This document shows positions 29,962 to 40,099 of a DNA stretch of 64,000 bases, in pieces. A model generated the notes under the pieces. That model did no database searches. It was not told the DNA's origin and saw only the letters and a list, made by a program, of their open reading frames with translations. How positions within the stretch are numbered: the stretch's first letter is position 1; every line of letters begins with the position of its first letter. Origin of the DNA: Methylophilus rhizosphaerae (GTDB taxonomy: Bacteria > Pseudomonadota > Gammaproteobacteria > Burkholderiales > Methylophilaceae); assembly GCF_900100975.1 (NCBI RefSeq), contig NZ_FNFX01000004.1, positions 1 through 64,000 on the forward strand, written 5' to 3'. The position numbers were made by a program, and so were the translations under genes.

Positions 29962-30670
29962 AGATACGTTTAAACACCAGATCCCATACACCGTGCCCTA
30001 ACTTGAGTCCGCGGTTTTCAAACTTGGTCAGTGGCCGGTAAACTGGTTTTTCCGCGTACTCAGCCGCTGTATTCTGCAACTGCGGGTCGGCGCGCAATAC
30101 TTCCAGCACCCATTCCGCATACTCCTGCCAGTCTGTCGCCACATGAATGTAAGCACCCGCTTTCAGTTTTGAGCAGAGCAGCTGGATGAACTCAGCCTGG
30201 ATCAACCGGCGTTTATGGTGCCGTTTTTTATGCCACGGATCCGGGAAGAAAATATGCACACCATCCAGCGAAGCATCGGCCAGCATATTCTGCAATACTT
30301 CCACCGCATCATGCTGAAGAATGCGGATATTCCGGATATCACCCTCTTGCATCAGCTTGAGCAAACTGCCGACGCCTGGCGTATGCACCTCTACCGCCAG
30401 AAAATCATTGTCCGGTAGCGTCTGGGCAATTTTCGCAGTGGCATCACCCATGCCAAACCCGATTTCCAGGATTTTGGGACTGTGGTTACGGCCAAACGTA
30501 TGCGCCAAATCCAGCGTTTGTTCAACATACTCAATGCCAAATTGTGGCCATGCCGTTTCCAGCGCACGCTCCTGGCCCTTGGTCAAACGTCCCTGGCGCA
30601 AGACAAAACTGCGGATACGGCGCTGGTAAGGTGCTTCGGAAGATTCTGGGGTTGGGTCGATTTCTGTCAT
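29960..30670 (-). CDS. trmB: tRNA (guanine-N7-)-methyltransferase
   Basis: TrmB makes m7G46 in tRNA using S-adenosylmethionine. The 236-aa product has the SAM-binding [33 protein letters not shown], and the catalytic [16 protein letters not shown]. Two ATG codons are possible (30679 and 30670). A TATAAT at 30683-30678 would place the transcript start close to 30670, so I favour the second ATG and a leaderless message. It is convergent with engB. Confidence 0.95.
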   Translation of the reverse strand: MTEIDPTPESSEAPYQRRIRSFVLRQGRLTKGQERALETAWPQFGIEYVEQTLDLAHTFGRNHSPKILEIGFGMGDATAKIAQTLPDNDFLAVEVHTPGVGSLLKLMQEGDIRNIRILQHDAVEVLQNMLADASLDGVHIFFPDPWHKKRHHKRRLIQAEFIQLLCSKLKAGAYIHVATDWQEYAEWVLEVLRADPQLQNTAAEYAEKPVYRPLTKFENRGLKLGHGVWDLVFKRI

Positions 30671-30677
30671 GGGGCGC

Positions 30678-30683
30678 ATTATA
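30678..30683 (-). promoter_or_regulatory. -10 element of trmB, probable leaderless transcript
   Basis: A perfect TATAAT followed by GCGCC lies 8 bp before the preferred trmB ATG. Normal -10 spacing puts the first transcribed base at or within a few bases of the start codon. No clear -35 was found. Confidence 0.45.
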
Positions 30684-30828
30684 CTTTAGAGCATATATTT
30701 TCTGCATATGCGACTTTTGCAGAGAAACCTTTTCGCCTAAAGGCGAAAAGAATCACCCAATCAACCCGCCAAAGCAGCAAAAACCTTAAAGAATGCCTCT
30801 TACCCCAATCCCAAAGCCCCTCCTCCAA

Positions 30829-31998
30829 TTACAACTGATGCCGTTTATCCCCGTTCACAAACCCTAACAATGGCTCTCCCAACCCCTTACCCAGCGCCAA
30901 TACCTTGAACAACTCCCCCATTTCCGCCGGGGAAAGCAACTTCTGCACCGCTGCAACCATAGGCAAGTAACGGGCACTGTCTTCCGGCGAAACTGCTGCC
31001 AGCATCTGCAAAATGCCGCAATTCATCAGAAACTGGGCCTGCGTGGTATACCCTGCGCAATCCAGCCCATACATCAATGCCGTTTCTGCCATCGCCGTGA
31101 AATCAACATGCGCGGTAATATCCTGCAAGCCGGGATACACAAACGGATCGTCATGCGCATAATGCTGGAAATGGCACATTAGCGTGCCCTGATGACGCTG
31201 CGGATGGTAATACTCACGCGCAGCAAAACCGTAATCCGGCAGCAGGATCAGCCCTTGTCTGAGCATGGTCGCCAGACTGGCAATCAATCCCCGTGCGGCC
31301 GGACAGATTTCAGTGGTATAGCCTTCGGGTAAGTGGCTGGTATCAATATGTGCAGCCAGCGACTGGTCCTGCAGCGGCCGATTTTGCCAAACAAATGTTT
31401 GTTCAAACGCCACGCCACGCTCCTGCCATTGACCGTTTTGCCACTGGATCACCTGTACCGGCACCGCATCCAGCACCTCGTTACCAATGACGACTCCAGT
31501 GAATGCTTCAGGCAGACTATGCAGCCATTGCACCCGCGAAAATATTGCCTCAGGCAATACAGCCTGCAAAGCCTGTTGCTGCCTTTCACGCAAGTTGGCG
31601 CTTACCTCAAGTATATAATAATGCTCAGGCAATTGATCCAATGCATGCAGTTTCTGCAATACACCGATGGCCAGCTTGCCAGTACCAGCGCCCAGCTCCA
31701 AAACGCTACCACCGGTGTGATGCAACACCTGGTTGACCTGGTTGGCGAGCGCAGACGCAAACAGCGGCGATATCTCGGGTGCCGTCACAAAATCGCCTGT
31801 GCGGCCAAACTTGCTTGCATCACCGCTGTAATAGCCGAGATGCGGGGTATATAGCGCCATGTGCATATAATCGGCAAAGGAGATCCAGCCCCCTCGCTGC
31901 CGTATCTGTTGTTGTATATGTGCGGCCACGCGATCACAATGCTGTTGCGCCGAGGCATCCAGCGCCGGCAATTGTGAAGAAATCGGTTGAACAGTCAT
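30829..31998 (-). CDS. SAM-dependent methyltransferase, MidA/NDUFAF7 family
   Basis: The 389-aa protein belongs to the family once called DUF185, of which mitochondrial NDUFAF7 methylates an arginine of complex I. It shows WISFADYMHMALYTPHLGYY, the SAM motif VLELGAGTGKLA, FVTAPEISPLF and LLPDYGFAAREYYHP, all family hallmarks. The bacterial substrate is not established, so no symbol is given. It is divergent from the SDR gene with 42 bp between the starts. A small hairpin without a T run lies about 80 bp after the stop. Confidence 0.9.
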   Translation of the reverse strand: MTVQPISSQLPALDASAQQHCDRVAAHIQQQIRQRGGWISFADYMHMALYTPHLGYYSGDASKFGRTGDFVTAPEISPLFASALANQVNQVLHHTGGSVLELGAGTGKLAIGVLQKLHALDQLPEHYYILEVSANLRERQQQALQAVLPEAIFSRVQWLHSLPEAFTGVVIGNEVLDAVPVQVIQWQNGQWQERGVAFEQTFVWQNRPLQDQSLAAHIDTSHLPEGYTTEICPAARGLIASLATMLRQGLILLPDYGFAAREYYHPQRHQGTLMCHFQHYAHDDPFVYPGLQDITAHVDFTAMAETALMYGLDCAGYTTQAQFLMNCGILQMLAAVSPEDSARYLPMVAAVQKLLSPAEMGELFKVLALGKGLGEPLLGFVNGDKRHQL

Positions 31999-32040
31999 TC
32001 AGCCATTATAATGTGACGAGTCGAGAATAAAGAGTACAAC

Positions 32041-32814
32041 GTGAGCGCAAATCCAGCAGTCCGAGAATCTGTCGTGCAAGAATCAGTCGTATTAGTCACT
32101 GGCGGTGCCAAACGGGTAGGCGCGGCAATCATACGTGAATTACATCGGCAGGGCGCCAACATCATGTTGCATTACCACAGCAGCGTCAGCGAAGCACTCG
32201 CTCTGCAAACAGAACTGAATCACCAGCGCCCGGGCAGTGTCGCTGCGGTGCAGGGTAATTTGCTCGATATCGCGGCCTTGCCAGGATTGATTGACATGAC
32301 CTTACAACGCTTTGGCAGGCTGGATGCACTGGTGAATAACGCTTCCAGCTACTACCCAACCGAGTTAGGAACGATTCAACTTGAGCAATGGGAAGACCTC
32401 ATGGGCAGCAATCTCAAGGCGCCATTATTTTTAAGCCAGGCGGCGTCCCCTGCCTTGCAAGCCAGCCAGGGCTGTATCGTCAACATCACCGATATGCATA
32501 TCGAACGCCCGAAGAAACATTACATTGTGTATAGTGCAGCCAAGGCCGGCCTGGTCAGCCTGACCAAATCCCTGGCACACGAACTGGCACCCAGCGTGCG
32601 GGTGAATGCAGTGGCGCCCGGGCCTGTGTTATGGCCAGACAGCAACCAGGAGTTCGATGAAGAGTACCGGCAACAGGTGATTAACCAGACCTTGCTCAAA
32701 CGCATGGGAGAACCATCTGATATTGCCAGGGCGGTAAAATTCCTGATTTATGACGCCCCGTTTATGACCGGCCATGTACTGGCCGTGGATGGCGGTCGCC
32801 ACTTGAGCATTTAA
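32041..32814 (+). CDS. Short-chain dehydrogenase, pteridine-reductase-like
   Basis: The 257-aa NAD(P)-dependent SDR has the TGGAKRVG nucleotide motif typical of pteridine reductases (TGxxxRxG rather than TGxxxGxG), NNAS, and the catalytic YSAAK with the upstream Asp/Ser region VNITDMH; the C-terminal DGGRHLSI is usual. Reduction of dihydropterins or dihydrofolate (as FolM) is the likely role, but SDR substrates are hard to call. The start is a GTG at 32041. It precedes ttcA. Confidence 0.88.
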   Translation: MSANPAVRESVVQESVVLVTGGAKRVGAAIIRELHRQGANIMLHYHSSVSEALALQTELNHQRPGSVAAVQGNLLDIAALPGLIDMTLQRFGRLDALVNNASSYYPTELGTIQLEQWEDLMGSNLKAPLFLSQAASPALQASQGCIVNITDMHIERPKKHYIVYSAAKAGLVSLTKSLAHELAPSVRVNAVAPGPVLWPDSNQEFDEEYRQQVINQTLLKRMGEPSDIARAVKFLIYDAPFMTGHVLAVDGGRHLSI

Positions 32815-32890
32815 TCCGGCAACCATAAAAAAAGAATAAGCAAATTAAAATCAGCCAGAATAATCAAGGGCTTACCCGCTCGCTTTCCGT

Positions 32891-32896
32891 TATAAT
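32891..32896 (+). promoter_or_regulatory. -10 element of ttcA, probable leaderless transcript
   Basis: A perfect TATAAT followed by GCGCGCC ends 8 bp before the ttcA ATG at 32905. As in trmB, the first transcribed base should fall at or next to the start codon. A -35 match is poor. Confidence 0.45.
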
Positions 32897-32904
32897 GCGC
32901 GCCT

Positions 32905-33846
32905 ATGAAGACCAAACATTATCCAGACGACGTCAGCCAGAACTTCCTGAAACTGCGCAATCAGCTGATTAGCGCCACGGGCAAAGCCATCGGCGACTAC
33001 AACATGATCGAAGACGGTGACACCGTGCTTGTGTGCATGAGCGGCGGCAAGGATAGCCACGCCATGCTGATGATTCTGCTGGCCCTGCAGGAACGCGCGC
33101 CCATCAATTTCAAGTTGATTGCGATGAACCTGGACCAGAAACAGCCCGGATTCCCCGCTGACATCTTGCCTGCTTACCTGGAAAAACTCGGCGTGGAGTA
33201 CCGCATCGTCGAAGCGGATACTTACTCTATTGTTAAAGAAAAAATCCCCGAAGGCAAAACCACCTGCAGTTTATGCTCACGCCTGCGCCGCGGCATTATC
33301 TATACCACCGCACAGCAATTGGGCGCGAACAAAATTGCATTAGGCCACCACCGTGATGACATCGTGCAGACCCTGTTCCTGAATATGTTCTACGGCGCCA
33401 AGATGAAAGCGATGCCGCCCAAGCTGGCGACCAACCGTGGCGAATTCATGGTGATCCGCCCACTGGCGTATTGTGCAGAAAAAGATATCGCCGCTTATGC
33501 ACGTGGCATGCAGTTCCCGATTATTCCCTGCGATTTATGCGGTAGCCAGGAAAACCTGCAACGCCAGAAAATCAAGGACATGCTGAATAACTGGGAACGC
33601 GAACAACCGGGACGTATCAATAATATCTTCCGTGCCATCGGCAATGTGGAGCCTTCGCACCTGGCCGATGTTGACTTGTATGATTTCAAACACCTGAGCC
33701 AGGCCAGGGAAGAAGATGAAGACCCGATGTTTGACCACGAGAAACTTCCTGCCAACGACATGGCGTTGACCATTGCCACCCAGGATGACAAACGCATTGA
33801 ATTTGCACGCAAACCCTTCCCGGTTGCCGTCGCCACTGAGGAATAA
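32905..33846 (+). CDS. ttcA: tRNA 2-thiocytidine(32) synthetase TtcA
   Basis: TtcA thiolates cytidine 32 of some tRNAs using ATP and an iron-sulfur cluster. The 313-aa product has the PP-loop S46GGKDS51, the cluster cysteines in [12 protein letters not shown] (CxxC) and a third Cys in PCDLCGSQ. No Shine-Dalgarno sequence is visible, consistent with a leaderless transcript. It follows the SDR gene and precedes topA on the same strand. Confidence 0.96.
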   Translation: MKTKHYPDDVSQNFLKLRNQLISATGKAIGDYNMIEDGDTVLVCMSGGKDSHAMLMILLALQERAPINFKLIAMNLDQKQPGFPADILPAYLEKLGVEYRIVEADTYSIVKEKIPEGKTTCSLCSRLRRGIIYTTAQQLGANKIALGHHRDDIVQTLFLNMFYGAKMKAMPPKLATNRGEFMVIRPLAYCAEKDIAAYARGMQFPIIPCDLCGSQENLQRQKIKDMLNNWEREQPGRINNIFRAIGNVEPSHLADVDLYDFKHLSQAREEDEDPMFDHEKLPANDMALTIATQDDKRIEFARKPFPVAVATEE

Positions 33847-33900
33847 CACAATGTTTTGGTGCCGGAGAAACTTTAATTCATGTCTTTACGCACCGATATA

Positions 33901-33930
33901 TTGTCTAGTCGTTAAAACGCTTGCTATTAT
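33901..33930 (+). promoter_or_regulatory. Sigma-70-like promoter of topA
   Basis: TTGTCT and TATTAT are separated by 18 bp, ending 27 bp before the topA start. Transcription would begin near 33937, giving a leader of about 20 nt. Confidence 0.5.
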
Positions 33931-33957
33931 CTAGCCAACTCTTACACAGACCGCTCA

Positions 33958-36507
33958 ATGTCCAAACTGCTGATCGTTGAATCTCCCTCCAAGGCCAAAA
34001 CCCTCAAAAAATATTTGGGTGGTGATTTTGAGGTCCTGGCTTCTTACGGGCACGTGCGCGACCTGATTCCAAAAAACGGTGCCGTGGATCCGGCACAGCA
34101 GTTCGCCATGAAGTACGACATCATAGACCGCAACAGCAAGCACGTGGATGCAATAGCCAAAGCGGTCAAGAGTGCGGACAGCATCTACCTGGCAACCGAC
34201 CCGGATCGCGAAGGTGAAGCCATTTCCTGGCATATCGCCGAAATCCTCAGCGAGAAAAAGCTGCTGAAGAACAAGCTGCTCAAACGCGTTGAGTTTAACG
34301 AGATCACGCAAACGGCAGTCAAACAGGCGATTGACCATCCACGTGACATTTCCATGGACTTGGTCAATGCCCAGCAAGCCCGCCGCGCACTGGACTACCT
34401 GGTGGGCTTTAATCTTTCGCCATTGCTGTGGAAAAAAATTCGCCGCGGCTTGTCTGCCGGTCGCGTGCAAAGCCCTGCGCTGCGCCTGATCGTAGAGCGC
34501 GAACTCGAAATCGAAGCCTTTACCAGCCAGGAATACTGGAGCATCCATATGAGTGCGCTCAAGCATGCGCATGGCTTTGATGCCAAACTGGTACAACTCA
34601 ATGGCCAGAAAGTGGAGCAATTCACGGTCACCAACCATGACCAGCAGGCCGATATTGTTGGCAAATTACTGTTAGCTTCCGCAGGTAAGACAACGGTTAC
34701 CCGTGTTGAGAAAAAGCAACGCAGCCGCAGCCCGGCCGCACCATTCACGACATCCACCCTGCAACAGGAAGCCGTGCGCAAGCTGGGTTTCACCACCAGC
34801 CGCGCCATGCGTGTGGCGCAACAACTGTATGAAGGCATGGATGTGGGTAGCGGTACGGTGGGTTTGATTACCTATATGCGTACTGACTCGTTCAGCCTGG
34901 CGGCCGAAGCGGTCATGCAAATCCGCGATTACGTGAAAAAACACTTTGACGCAGATTACTTGCCCAAAGCGCCCATCATGTACAAAACCAAGGCCAAGAA
35001 TGCGCAAGAGGCACACGAGGCAATCCGGCCAACCGACATTACCCGTACGCCTGCCAGCGTGCGCCAATACCTGAATGACGAACAGTTCAAATTGTATGAA
35101 ATGATCTGGAAGCGCACGTTGGCCTGCCAGATGACACAGGCCAAATATGATGCTGTGAGTGTCGATCTGGCCGTTGGCTCAGAGGCCAACCTGTTCCGTG
35201 CCAGTGGCCAGACACTGATATTCCCGGGCTTTATTGCCGTCTATATGGAAGGCAAGGACGACGACAAGGATGACGAAAACGCGGAAGCCAAACTGCCGCA
35301 CCTGGAAACCGGCGAAGTGTTGACGGTAGAAAAGATTTTCGGCGAACAGCACTTTACCGAGCCGCCACCCCGATACTCGGAAGCCAGCCTGGTGAAAGCG
35401 CTGGAAGAATACGGCATTGGCCGCCCTTCCACCTACGCCAGCATTATTTCGACCCTGCAAGACCGCGAATATGTGGTGCTGGATAAAAAGCGCTTTACGC
35501 CGACCGATGTGGGCCGCGTGGTCAATAAATTCCTCACCGAGCACTTTACCCAGTACGTCGACTATGACTTTACCGCCAAACTGGAAAACGAACTGGACGA
35601 GATTGCCGAGGGCAACCTGGACTGGGTGCCGGTCATGGACAAGTTCTGGCAGGGCTTTAACCAGCAGATTTTGGTTAAAGCGGATGTAGAGCGCCCGGGC
35701 AATGAGCTGATTGATGAAATGTGCCCGAAATGCGGCCGCCAACTCCAAAAACAATTGAGCCGCTACGGCAGCTTTATTGGCTGTACCGGCTATAACGCGA
35801 CACCGAAGTGCGACTACAAACGCAACCTGGATGGCGAAGCCAATATGGCCAGCGAGCCAGTGGTGATCGGGCAGGATGCGGATACGCAAAAAGATATTTA
35901 CCTGATGAATGGCCCGTATGGTCCTTATTTGCAGGTAGGCCAGCCGGTAGAAGGTGACAAGAAAAAACCCAAGCGCGTCAGCATCCCGAAAGAGATTCCG
36001 CTGAGCCAGATTAATATCGACACGGCGCATATGCTGCTGAGCTTGCCGCGTGACCTGGGCCAGCACCCGGAAACCGGTAAAAAGATCGTTGCCAATATCG
36101 GCCGGTTTGGGCCTTACGTGAATCATGATGGCAAGTTCAAATCCATCCCCAAAACCGAGAGCGTGTTTAGCATAGACCTCGAAGGTGCTGTTAAACTACT
36201 GGCAGCGGCGAGCGGGCCAGCGGCGCTGGCGGACCTGGGCGAACATCCGTCAGGCGAGGGCCGGATTGAAGTATTCTCTGGCCGGTTTGGCCCTTATGTG
36301 CAGCATAATGGTATCCGTGCCACACTGCCCAAGAGCGTCACGCCGGAAGAACTGACAGTGGAGCAGGCGCTGGAACTGCTGGCTGAAAAAGCAGCGAAAG
36401 AAGGCGGGAAAACCACAGGCAAGAAACCGGCCACCAAAAAGAAAGCAGCGACTAAAAAAGCCAGCCCGGCATCCTCCAGTAAACGGGCGAAAAAGACCGC
36501 TGAATAA
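33958..36507 (+). CDS. topA: DNA topoisomerase I
   Basis: TopA relaxes negative supercoils through a 5'-phosphotyrosine. The 849-aa product has the TOPRIM domain (LLIVESPSKAKTLKKYLG, DPDREGEAISWH), the active-site Tyr306 in GLITYMRTDS, one four-cysteine zinc ribbon (CPKCG to GCTGY, about 590-620), two or three C-terminal beta repeats marked by GRFGPYV, and a Lys/Ala-rich tail of about 40 residues that should bind DNA or RNA polymerase. Length is usual for betaproteobacteria. Confidence 0.98.
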   Translation: MSKLLIVESPSKAKTLKKYLGGDFEVLASYGHVRDLIPKNGAVDPAQQFAMKYDIIDRNSKHVDAIAKAVKSADSIYLATDPDREGEAISWHIAEILSEKKLLKNKLLKRVEFNEITQTAVKQAIDHPRDISMDLVNAQQARRALDYLVGFNLSPLLWKKIRRGLSAGRVQSPALRLIVERELEIEAFTSQEYWSIHMSALKHAHGFDAKLVQLNGQKVEQFTVTNHDQQADIVGKLLLASAGKTTVTRVEKKQRSRSPAAPFTTSTLQQEAVRKLGFTTSRAMRVAQQLYEGMDVGSGTVGLITYMRTDSFSLAAEAVMQIRDYVKKHFDADYLPKAPIMYKTKAKNAQEAHEAIRPTDITRTPASVRQYLNDEQFKLYEMIWKRTLACQMTQAKYDAVSVDLAVGSEANLFRASGQTLIFPGFIAVYMEGKDDDKDDENAEAKLPHLETGEVLTVEKIFGEQHFTEPPPRYSEASLVKALEEYGIGRPSTYASIISTLQDREYVVLDKKRFTPTDVGRVVNKFLTEHFTQYVDYDFTAKLENELDEIAEGNLDWVPVMDKFWQGFNQQILVKADVERPGNELIDEMCPKCGRQLQKQLSRYGSFIGCTGYNATPKCDYKRNLDGEANMASEPVVIGQDADTQKDIYLMNGPYGPYLQVGQPVEGDKKKPKRVSIPKEIPLSQINIDTAHMLLSLPRDLGQHPETGKKIVANIGRFGPYVNHDGKFKSIPKTESVFSIDLEGAVKLLAAASGPAALADLGEHPSGEGRIEVFSGRFGPYVQHNGIRATLPKSVTPEELTVEQALELLAEKAAKEGGKTTGKKPATKKKAATKKASPASSSKRAKKTAE

Positions 36508-36531
36508 TCAGGAAACGATGTATCAAAAATA

Positions 36532-36558
36532 AAAAAAGGAGCCTTTGGCTCCTTTTTT
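36532..36558. terminator. Bidirectional terminator between topA and the HD-GYP gene
   Basis: AAAAAAGGAGCC, loop TTT, GGCTCCTTTTTT lies between the convergent stops, with T runs on both strands. It can end both transcripts. Confidence 0.9.
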
Positions 36559-36568
36559 ATTGCACGCC

Positions 36569-37795
36569 TTACTGCGCCGCCCATAAATGCTCGATGTCGC
36601 TCACACCCCAGTTGGCAGAAGATTCGTTGCTGACAATCTCATCTGCGCCCTGCCTGGCCAAATCCACTTCCTCCACCGGGATATATACCAGGGATTTGGT
36701 TGAAAAAAATGCTTTAACAACCGGCCTCAACAAGCTATCCGGCGACTGGCGCACCACGACTGCCAGGCGCCCTGACTTCAACATGACCAGCGTGCCTATC
36801 GGGTAGATCCCCAGGCTTTTGACAAACGCCTTGAACACATCCTGGTCAAAATGCCCTTCCCAGGAAGCCATACGGTTAAGGGCAATCCCTGGCTCCCAGC
36901 CCGGTTTGTATGCCCGGGCAGAGGTGACGGCATCATACACATCGCAGATGGCCGCCATTTTGGCAAAAATACTGAGGTCACTCCCGGTCAGCTTGCCCGG
37001 ATAGCCAGTCCCATCCACTTTTTCGTGATGATGCAGGCAGACATCCAGCGTCACGGCATCCATAATATTGGCTTTCAGTAACATTTCGTGACCAAGTGCC
37101 GGATGCTGGCGAATGATGTCAAATTCGTGATCGGTCAGCGAACCAGGCTTATTCAAAATCTGTAACGGAACACCGGCCTTGCCCATGTCGTGCATCAGCC
37201 CGGCCAACCCGGCCTGCCTGACTTCTTCGTCAGACAATTTGAGGGCCCTGGCCAGCGTGGTCATCAGTGCGCATACCGCAATCGAGTGCATATAGGTATA
37301 GTCATCGGCAGTCTTCAACCGTACCAAGCTGATCAGGGCATGGGTATTGCGCGCCACCGAAGCCGAAATCTCATCCACCAGCGGCAGGACAGCATCGGCT
37401 TCAATCACCTTGCCCATGCGCAAATCCTTGAACATGGATACCATTTCCTTGCGTGAAGCCTGAATGATCCTGGCAGCTTGCCTGTGCTCGGCATCTAATG
37501 GCGTCTGTTTGACTGGCGCACTGGCAGACTCCTCCCCGATCGCTGGGCCGTTCAGCTCCAGCATGATCATTTCCTTGTCTGTCGGCGGCGTTTCAATCTG
37601 CTCCGGCAGCACATCCAGTCCGCGTCCGAGGTCGATCACCACCTCCTGCAGCTGGCTCCCCCTCAGCTTCTGCAAATCGGCCACATCCTTGAGCACAAAC
37701 CGGCTCCGCCAGAAAGGGTGATTCATCCATGGCCCTTTCAGTTCATGGATATACATGCCGATTCTCACCTGACTTATTGGTATGGTTTTTAACAT
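36569..37795 (-). CDS. HD-GYP cyclic di-GMP phosphodiesterase with DUF3391
   Basis: The 408-aa cytoplasmic protein has an N-terminal DUF3391 domain (about 1-100, IPISQVRIGMYIHELKGPWMNHPF) followed by an HD-GYP domain. The metal site H202-D203 (LMHDMGKAGVP) and HHEKVDGTGYP (256-266) are intact, so hydrolysis of cyclic di-GMP is expected. It stands alone between the topA terminator and the metK terminator. It and the GGDEF-EAL protein at 53.8 kb are the two cyclic di-GMP enzymes in the window. Confidence 0.93.
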   Translation of the reverse strand: MLKTIPISQVRIGMYIHELKGPWMNHPFWRSRFVLKDVADLQKLRGSQLQEVVIDLGRGLDVLPEQIETPPTDKEMIMLELNGPAIGEESASAPVKQTPLDAEHRQAARIIQASRKEMVSMFKDLRMGKVIEADAVLPLVDEISASVARNTHALISLVRLKTADDYTYMHSIAVCALMTTLARALKLSDEEVRQAGLAGLMHDMGKAGVPLQILNKPGSLTDHEFDIIRQHPALGHEMLLKANIMDAVTLDVCLHHHEKVDGTGYPGKLTGSDLSIFAKMAAICDVYDAVTSARAYKPGWEPGIALNRMASWEGHFDQDVFKAFVKSLGIYPIGTLVMLKSGRLAVVVRQSPDSLLRPVVKAFFSTKSLVYIPVEEVDLARQGADEIVSNESSANWGVSDIEHLWAAQ

Positions 37796-37856
37796 GCTGC
37801 CGGTTTGAGCTTATTATATATACTGATTATCTTACGCTTGATATCGACAGGAAATC

Positions 37857-37884
37857 GAAAAAAAAGAGGGCTAAAAGCCCTCTT
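37857..37884 (-). terminator. Rho-independent terminator after metK
   Basis: AAGAGGGCT, loop AAA, AGCCCTCTT followed on the minus strand by TTTTTTT, 38 bp after the metK stop. Confidence 0.88.
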
Positions 37885-37921
37885 GAAATTAGTTTTTTAT
37901 ATGAATACTTTTCAGGCTGTT

Positions 37922-39085
37922 TTATAGCCCTGCTGCTGCGCGCAATGCGGCCGCCTTATCTGTGGCCTCCCAGGTAAATTCCGGCTCGTCACGGCCAAAG
38001 TGGCCATAAGCAGCGGTTTTGCTGTAAATCGGGCGCAACAGGTCCAGCATCTTGACGATGCCTTTAGGGCGCAAATCGAAGTGCTCACGTACCAGCTGGG
38101 TTAATTTCTCGTCTGCAATTTTGCCGGTACCATAAGTTTCCACCATGATGGAAGTCGGTTGCGCCACGCCAATAGCATAGCTCACTTGCACCAGGCACTT
38201 GTCCGCCAGGCCGGCAGCGACAATGTTTTTCGCCACATAACGGCCTGCATAGGCGGCAGAACGATCCACCTTGGACGGGTCTTTACCGGAGAACGCGCCG
38301 CCGCCATGCGGTGCGGCACCGCCATAGGTGTCCACAATAATCTTACGGCCAGTCAGGCCGCAATCGCCTTGCGGACCACCGATGACGAAACGGCCGGTCG
38401 GGTTCACCAGGTACTTGATCTCACCCTTGATCAGTTCTGCCGGCAGCGTGGGCTTGATGATTTCTTCAATCACTGCTTCACGAATCGCTTCCAGCGACAT
38501 TTCAGGCGCATGTTGTGTGGAGACCAGTACAGTATCAATCTTGTGCGGTTTGCCGTCCACGTATTGAATCGTCACCTGTGACTTGGCATCCGGGCGCAAC
38601 CAGGCCAGGCGGCCATCTTTACGCAATTGCGACTGACGCTCCATCACACGATGACTCAACCAGATAGGCAATGGCATCAATTGCGGTGTTTCATTCACGG
38701 CATAGCCAAACATCAGGCCCTGGTCACCGGCACCCTGGTCCAGCGGATCATCATTGGCGTTGTCTACGCCCTGGGCGATATCGGGAGACTGCTTGTCATA
38801 GGCCACCAGTACGGCGCAACCCTTGTAGTCGATACCGTAATCGGTATTGTCATAGCCGATACGCTTGACCGCATCACGGGCCACTTTGATGTAATCAACA
38901 TTGGCGGTGGTTGTGATTTCACCGGCCAGTACAATCAGGCCAGTATTGGCCAGGGTTTCTGCCGCGACGCGTGCAGTGGGGTCTTGCGCTAAAATTGCAT
39001 CCAGGATGCTGTCTGAAACCTGGTCAGCCAGTTTATCGGGATGCCCTTCGGAAACCGATTCCGAAGTAAAAAGATATTCACTCAT
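37922..39085 (-). CDS. metK: S-adenosylmethionine synthetase
   Basis: MetK makes S-adenosylmethionine from methionine and ATP. The 387-aa product has [47 protein letters not shown] and [19 protein letters not shown], the full set of family signatures. It is divergent from dapF. The usual ahcY is not next to it. I looked at 39086-39251 for a SAM or SAH riboswitch and could not recognise one. Confidence 0.98.
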   Translation of the reverse strand: MSEYLFTSESVSEGHPDKLADQVSDSILDAILAQDPTARVAAETLANTGLIVLAGEITTTANVDYIKVARDAVKRIGYDNTDYGIDYKGCAVLVAYDKQSPDIAQGVDNANDDPLDQGAGDQGLMFGYAVNETPQLMPLPIWLSHRVMERQSQLRKDGRLAWLRPDAKSQVTIQYVDGKPHKIDTVLVSTQHAPEMSLEAIREAVIEEIIKPTLPAELIKGEIKYLVNPTGRFVIGGPQGDCGLTGRKIIVDTYGGAAPHGGGAFSGKDPSKVDRSAAYAGRYVAKNIVAAGLADKCLVQVSYAIGVAQPTSIMVETYGTGKIADEKLTQLVREHFDLRPKGIVKMLDLLRPIYSKTAAYGHFGRDEPEFTWEATDKAAALRAAAGL

Positions 39086-39251
39086 GTTTGACGCCTTGAA
39101 AAGTAAAATGGTTAATTTAATGGGGACGACTAAAGGCTGAAGCCGGTACCCGAATGTGGAACGCAGATTCTACCCGAGATTGCGCGTCAAGCGGAATAAA
39201 TGTTGCCCGCAAGCTGCCATTCGAGGGGTTGTTAGAGTATCATTTCAGGCC

Positions 39252-40082
39252 ATGAAACTCCGATTCACCAAAATGCAGGGCGCTGGCAACGACTTCGTTG
39301 TCATTGACGCGACACAGGCCCCGGTTCATTTATCCCACACGCAAATCCAGCAGGTTGCCAACCGCTATTTTGGCGTCGGCTGCGATCAATTGCTGATGGT
39401 GGAAAATACGGATACACCAGGCGTGGATTTCCGCTACCGCATTTTTAATGCCGATGGCAGTGAAGTGGAGCAGTGCGGCAATGGTGCGCGCTGCTTTGTG
39501 CGTTTTGTCGTTGATAAAGGCCTGACCGATAAACGCGAAATCCGGGTGGAAACCGCCAGCGGCATCATCACGCTGACATTACAGGAAGATGGCCAGGTGA
39601 CTGTCAATATGGGCGCGCCACGTTTCGTCCCGGCACAGATTCCATTTGATGTGGGCACACAGGCCACGGTTTACGAATTGCCACTGCACGGGGAAACGGT
39701 GACTATCAGTGCCGTGTCCATGGGCAACCCGCATGCCGTGATGCTGGTAGAGAATGTGCACACGGCTGAAGTGGCGACCCTGGGTCCGCAAATTGAATCC
39801 CATCCACGCTTCCCGCAACGCGTGAATGCCGGTTTCATGCAAGTGCTCAACGTGCATGAAATCAACCTGCGCGTGTATGAGCGTGGCAGCGGTGAGACGC
39901 TGGCCTGTGGCACCGGTGCTTGTGCCGCAGCCGTGAGTGGTATCCAGCTGGGTTCATTGCAAAGCCCGGTAAAAGTCCATACGCGCGGTGGCATCCTCAC
40001 CATCCAGTGGCAAGGTGGCGACCATCCGGTCATGATGACCGGTCCGGCAGAGATTGTATTTGAAGGCGAAATTGAAATTTAA
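39252..40082 (+). CDS. dapF: Diaminopimelate epimerase
   Basis: DapF converts LL- to meso-diaminopimelate for lysine and peptidoglycan. The 276-aa product has both catalytic cysteines in [13 protein letters not shown] and [12 protein letters not shown], and the N-terminal [13 protein letters not shown]. The frame is open 32 codons upstream, but the ATG at 39252 gives the family N-terminus. It begins the dapF-DUF484-xerC group, a conserved proteobacterial order. Confidence 0.97.
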   Translation: MKLRFTKMQGAGNDFVVIDATQAPVHLSHTQIQQVANRYFGVGCDQLLMVENTDTPGVDFRYRIFNADGSEVEQCGNGARCFVRFVVDKGLTDKREIRVETASGIITLTLQEDGQVTVNMGAPRFVPAQIPFDVGTQATVYELPLHGETVTISAVSMGNPHAVMLVENVHTAEVATLGPQIESHPRFPQRVNAGFMQVLNVHEINLRVYERGSGETLACGTGACAAAVSGIQLGSLQSPVKVHTRGGILTIQWQGGDHPVMMTGPAEIVFEGEIEI

Positions 40083-40099
40083 GGCAGCACAGAAGCGCT

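Noticed and set aside
30729-30750. CTTTTCGCC-TTTA-GGCGAAAAG hairpin between trmB and the MidA-like gene.
   Set aside because: It lacks a following T run on either strand and lies about 80 bp beyond the nearest stop. It may be a weak terminator but cannot be supported.
35179-36126. 315-codon open frame opposite topA.
   Set aside because: Long antisense frames are common opposite GC-biased genes. topA is complete and strongly conserved on the other strand, and the antisense product matches nothing I know.
39086-39251. Possible SAM or SAH riboswitch before metK.
   Set aside because: I could not find the conserved cores of known classes, and the interval also holds the divergent dapF promoter.
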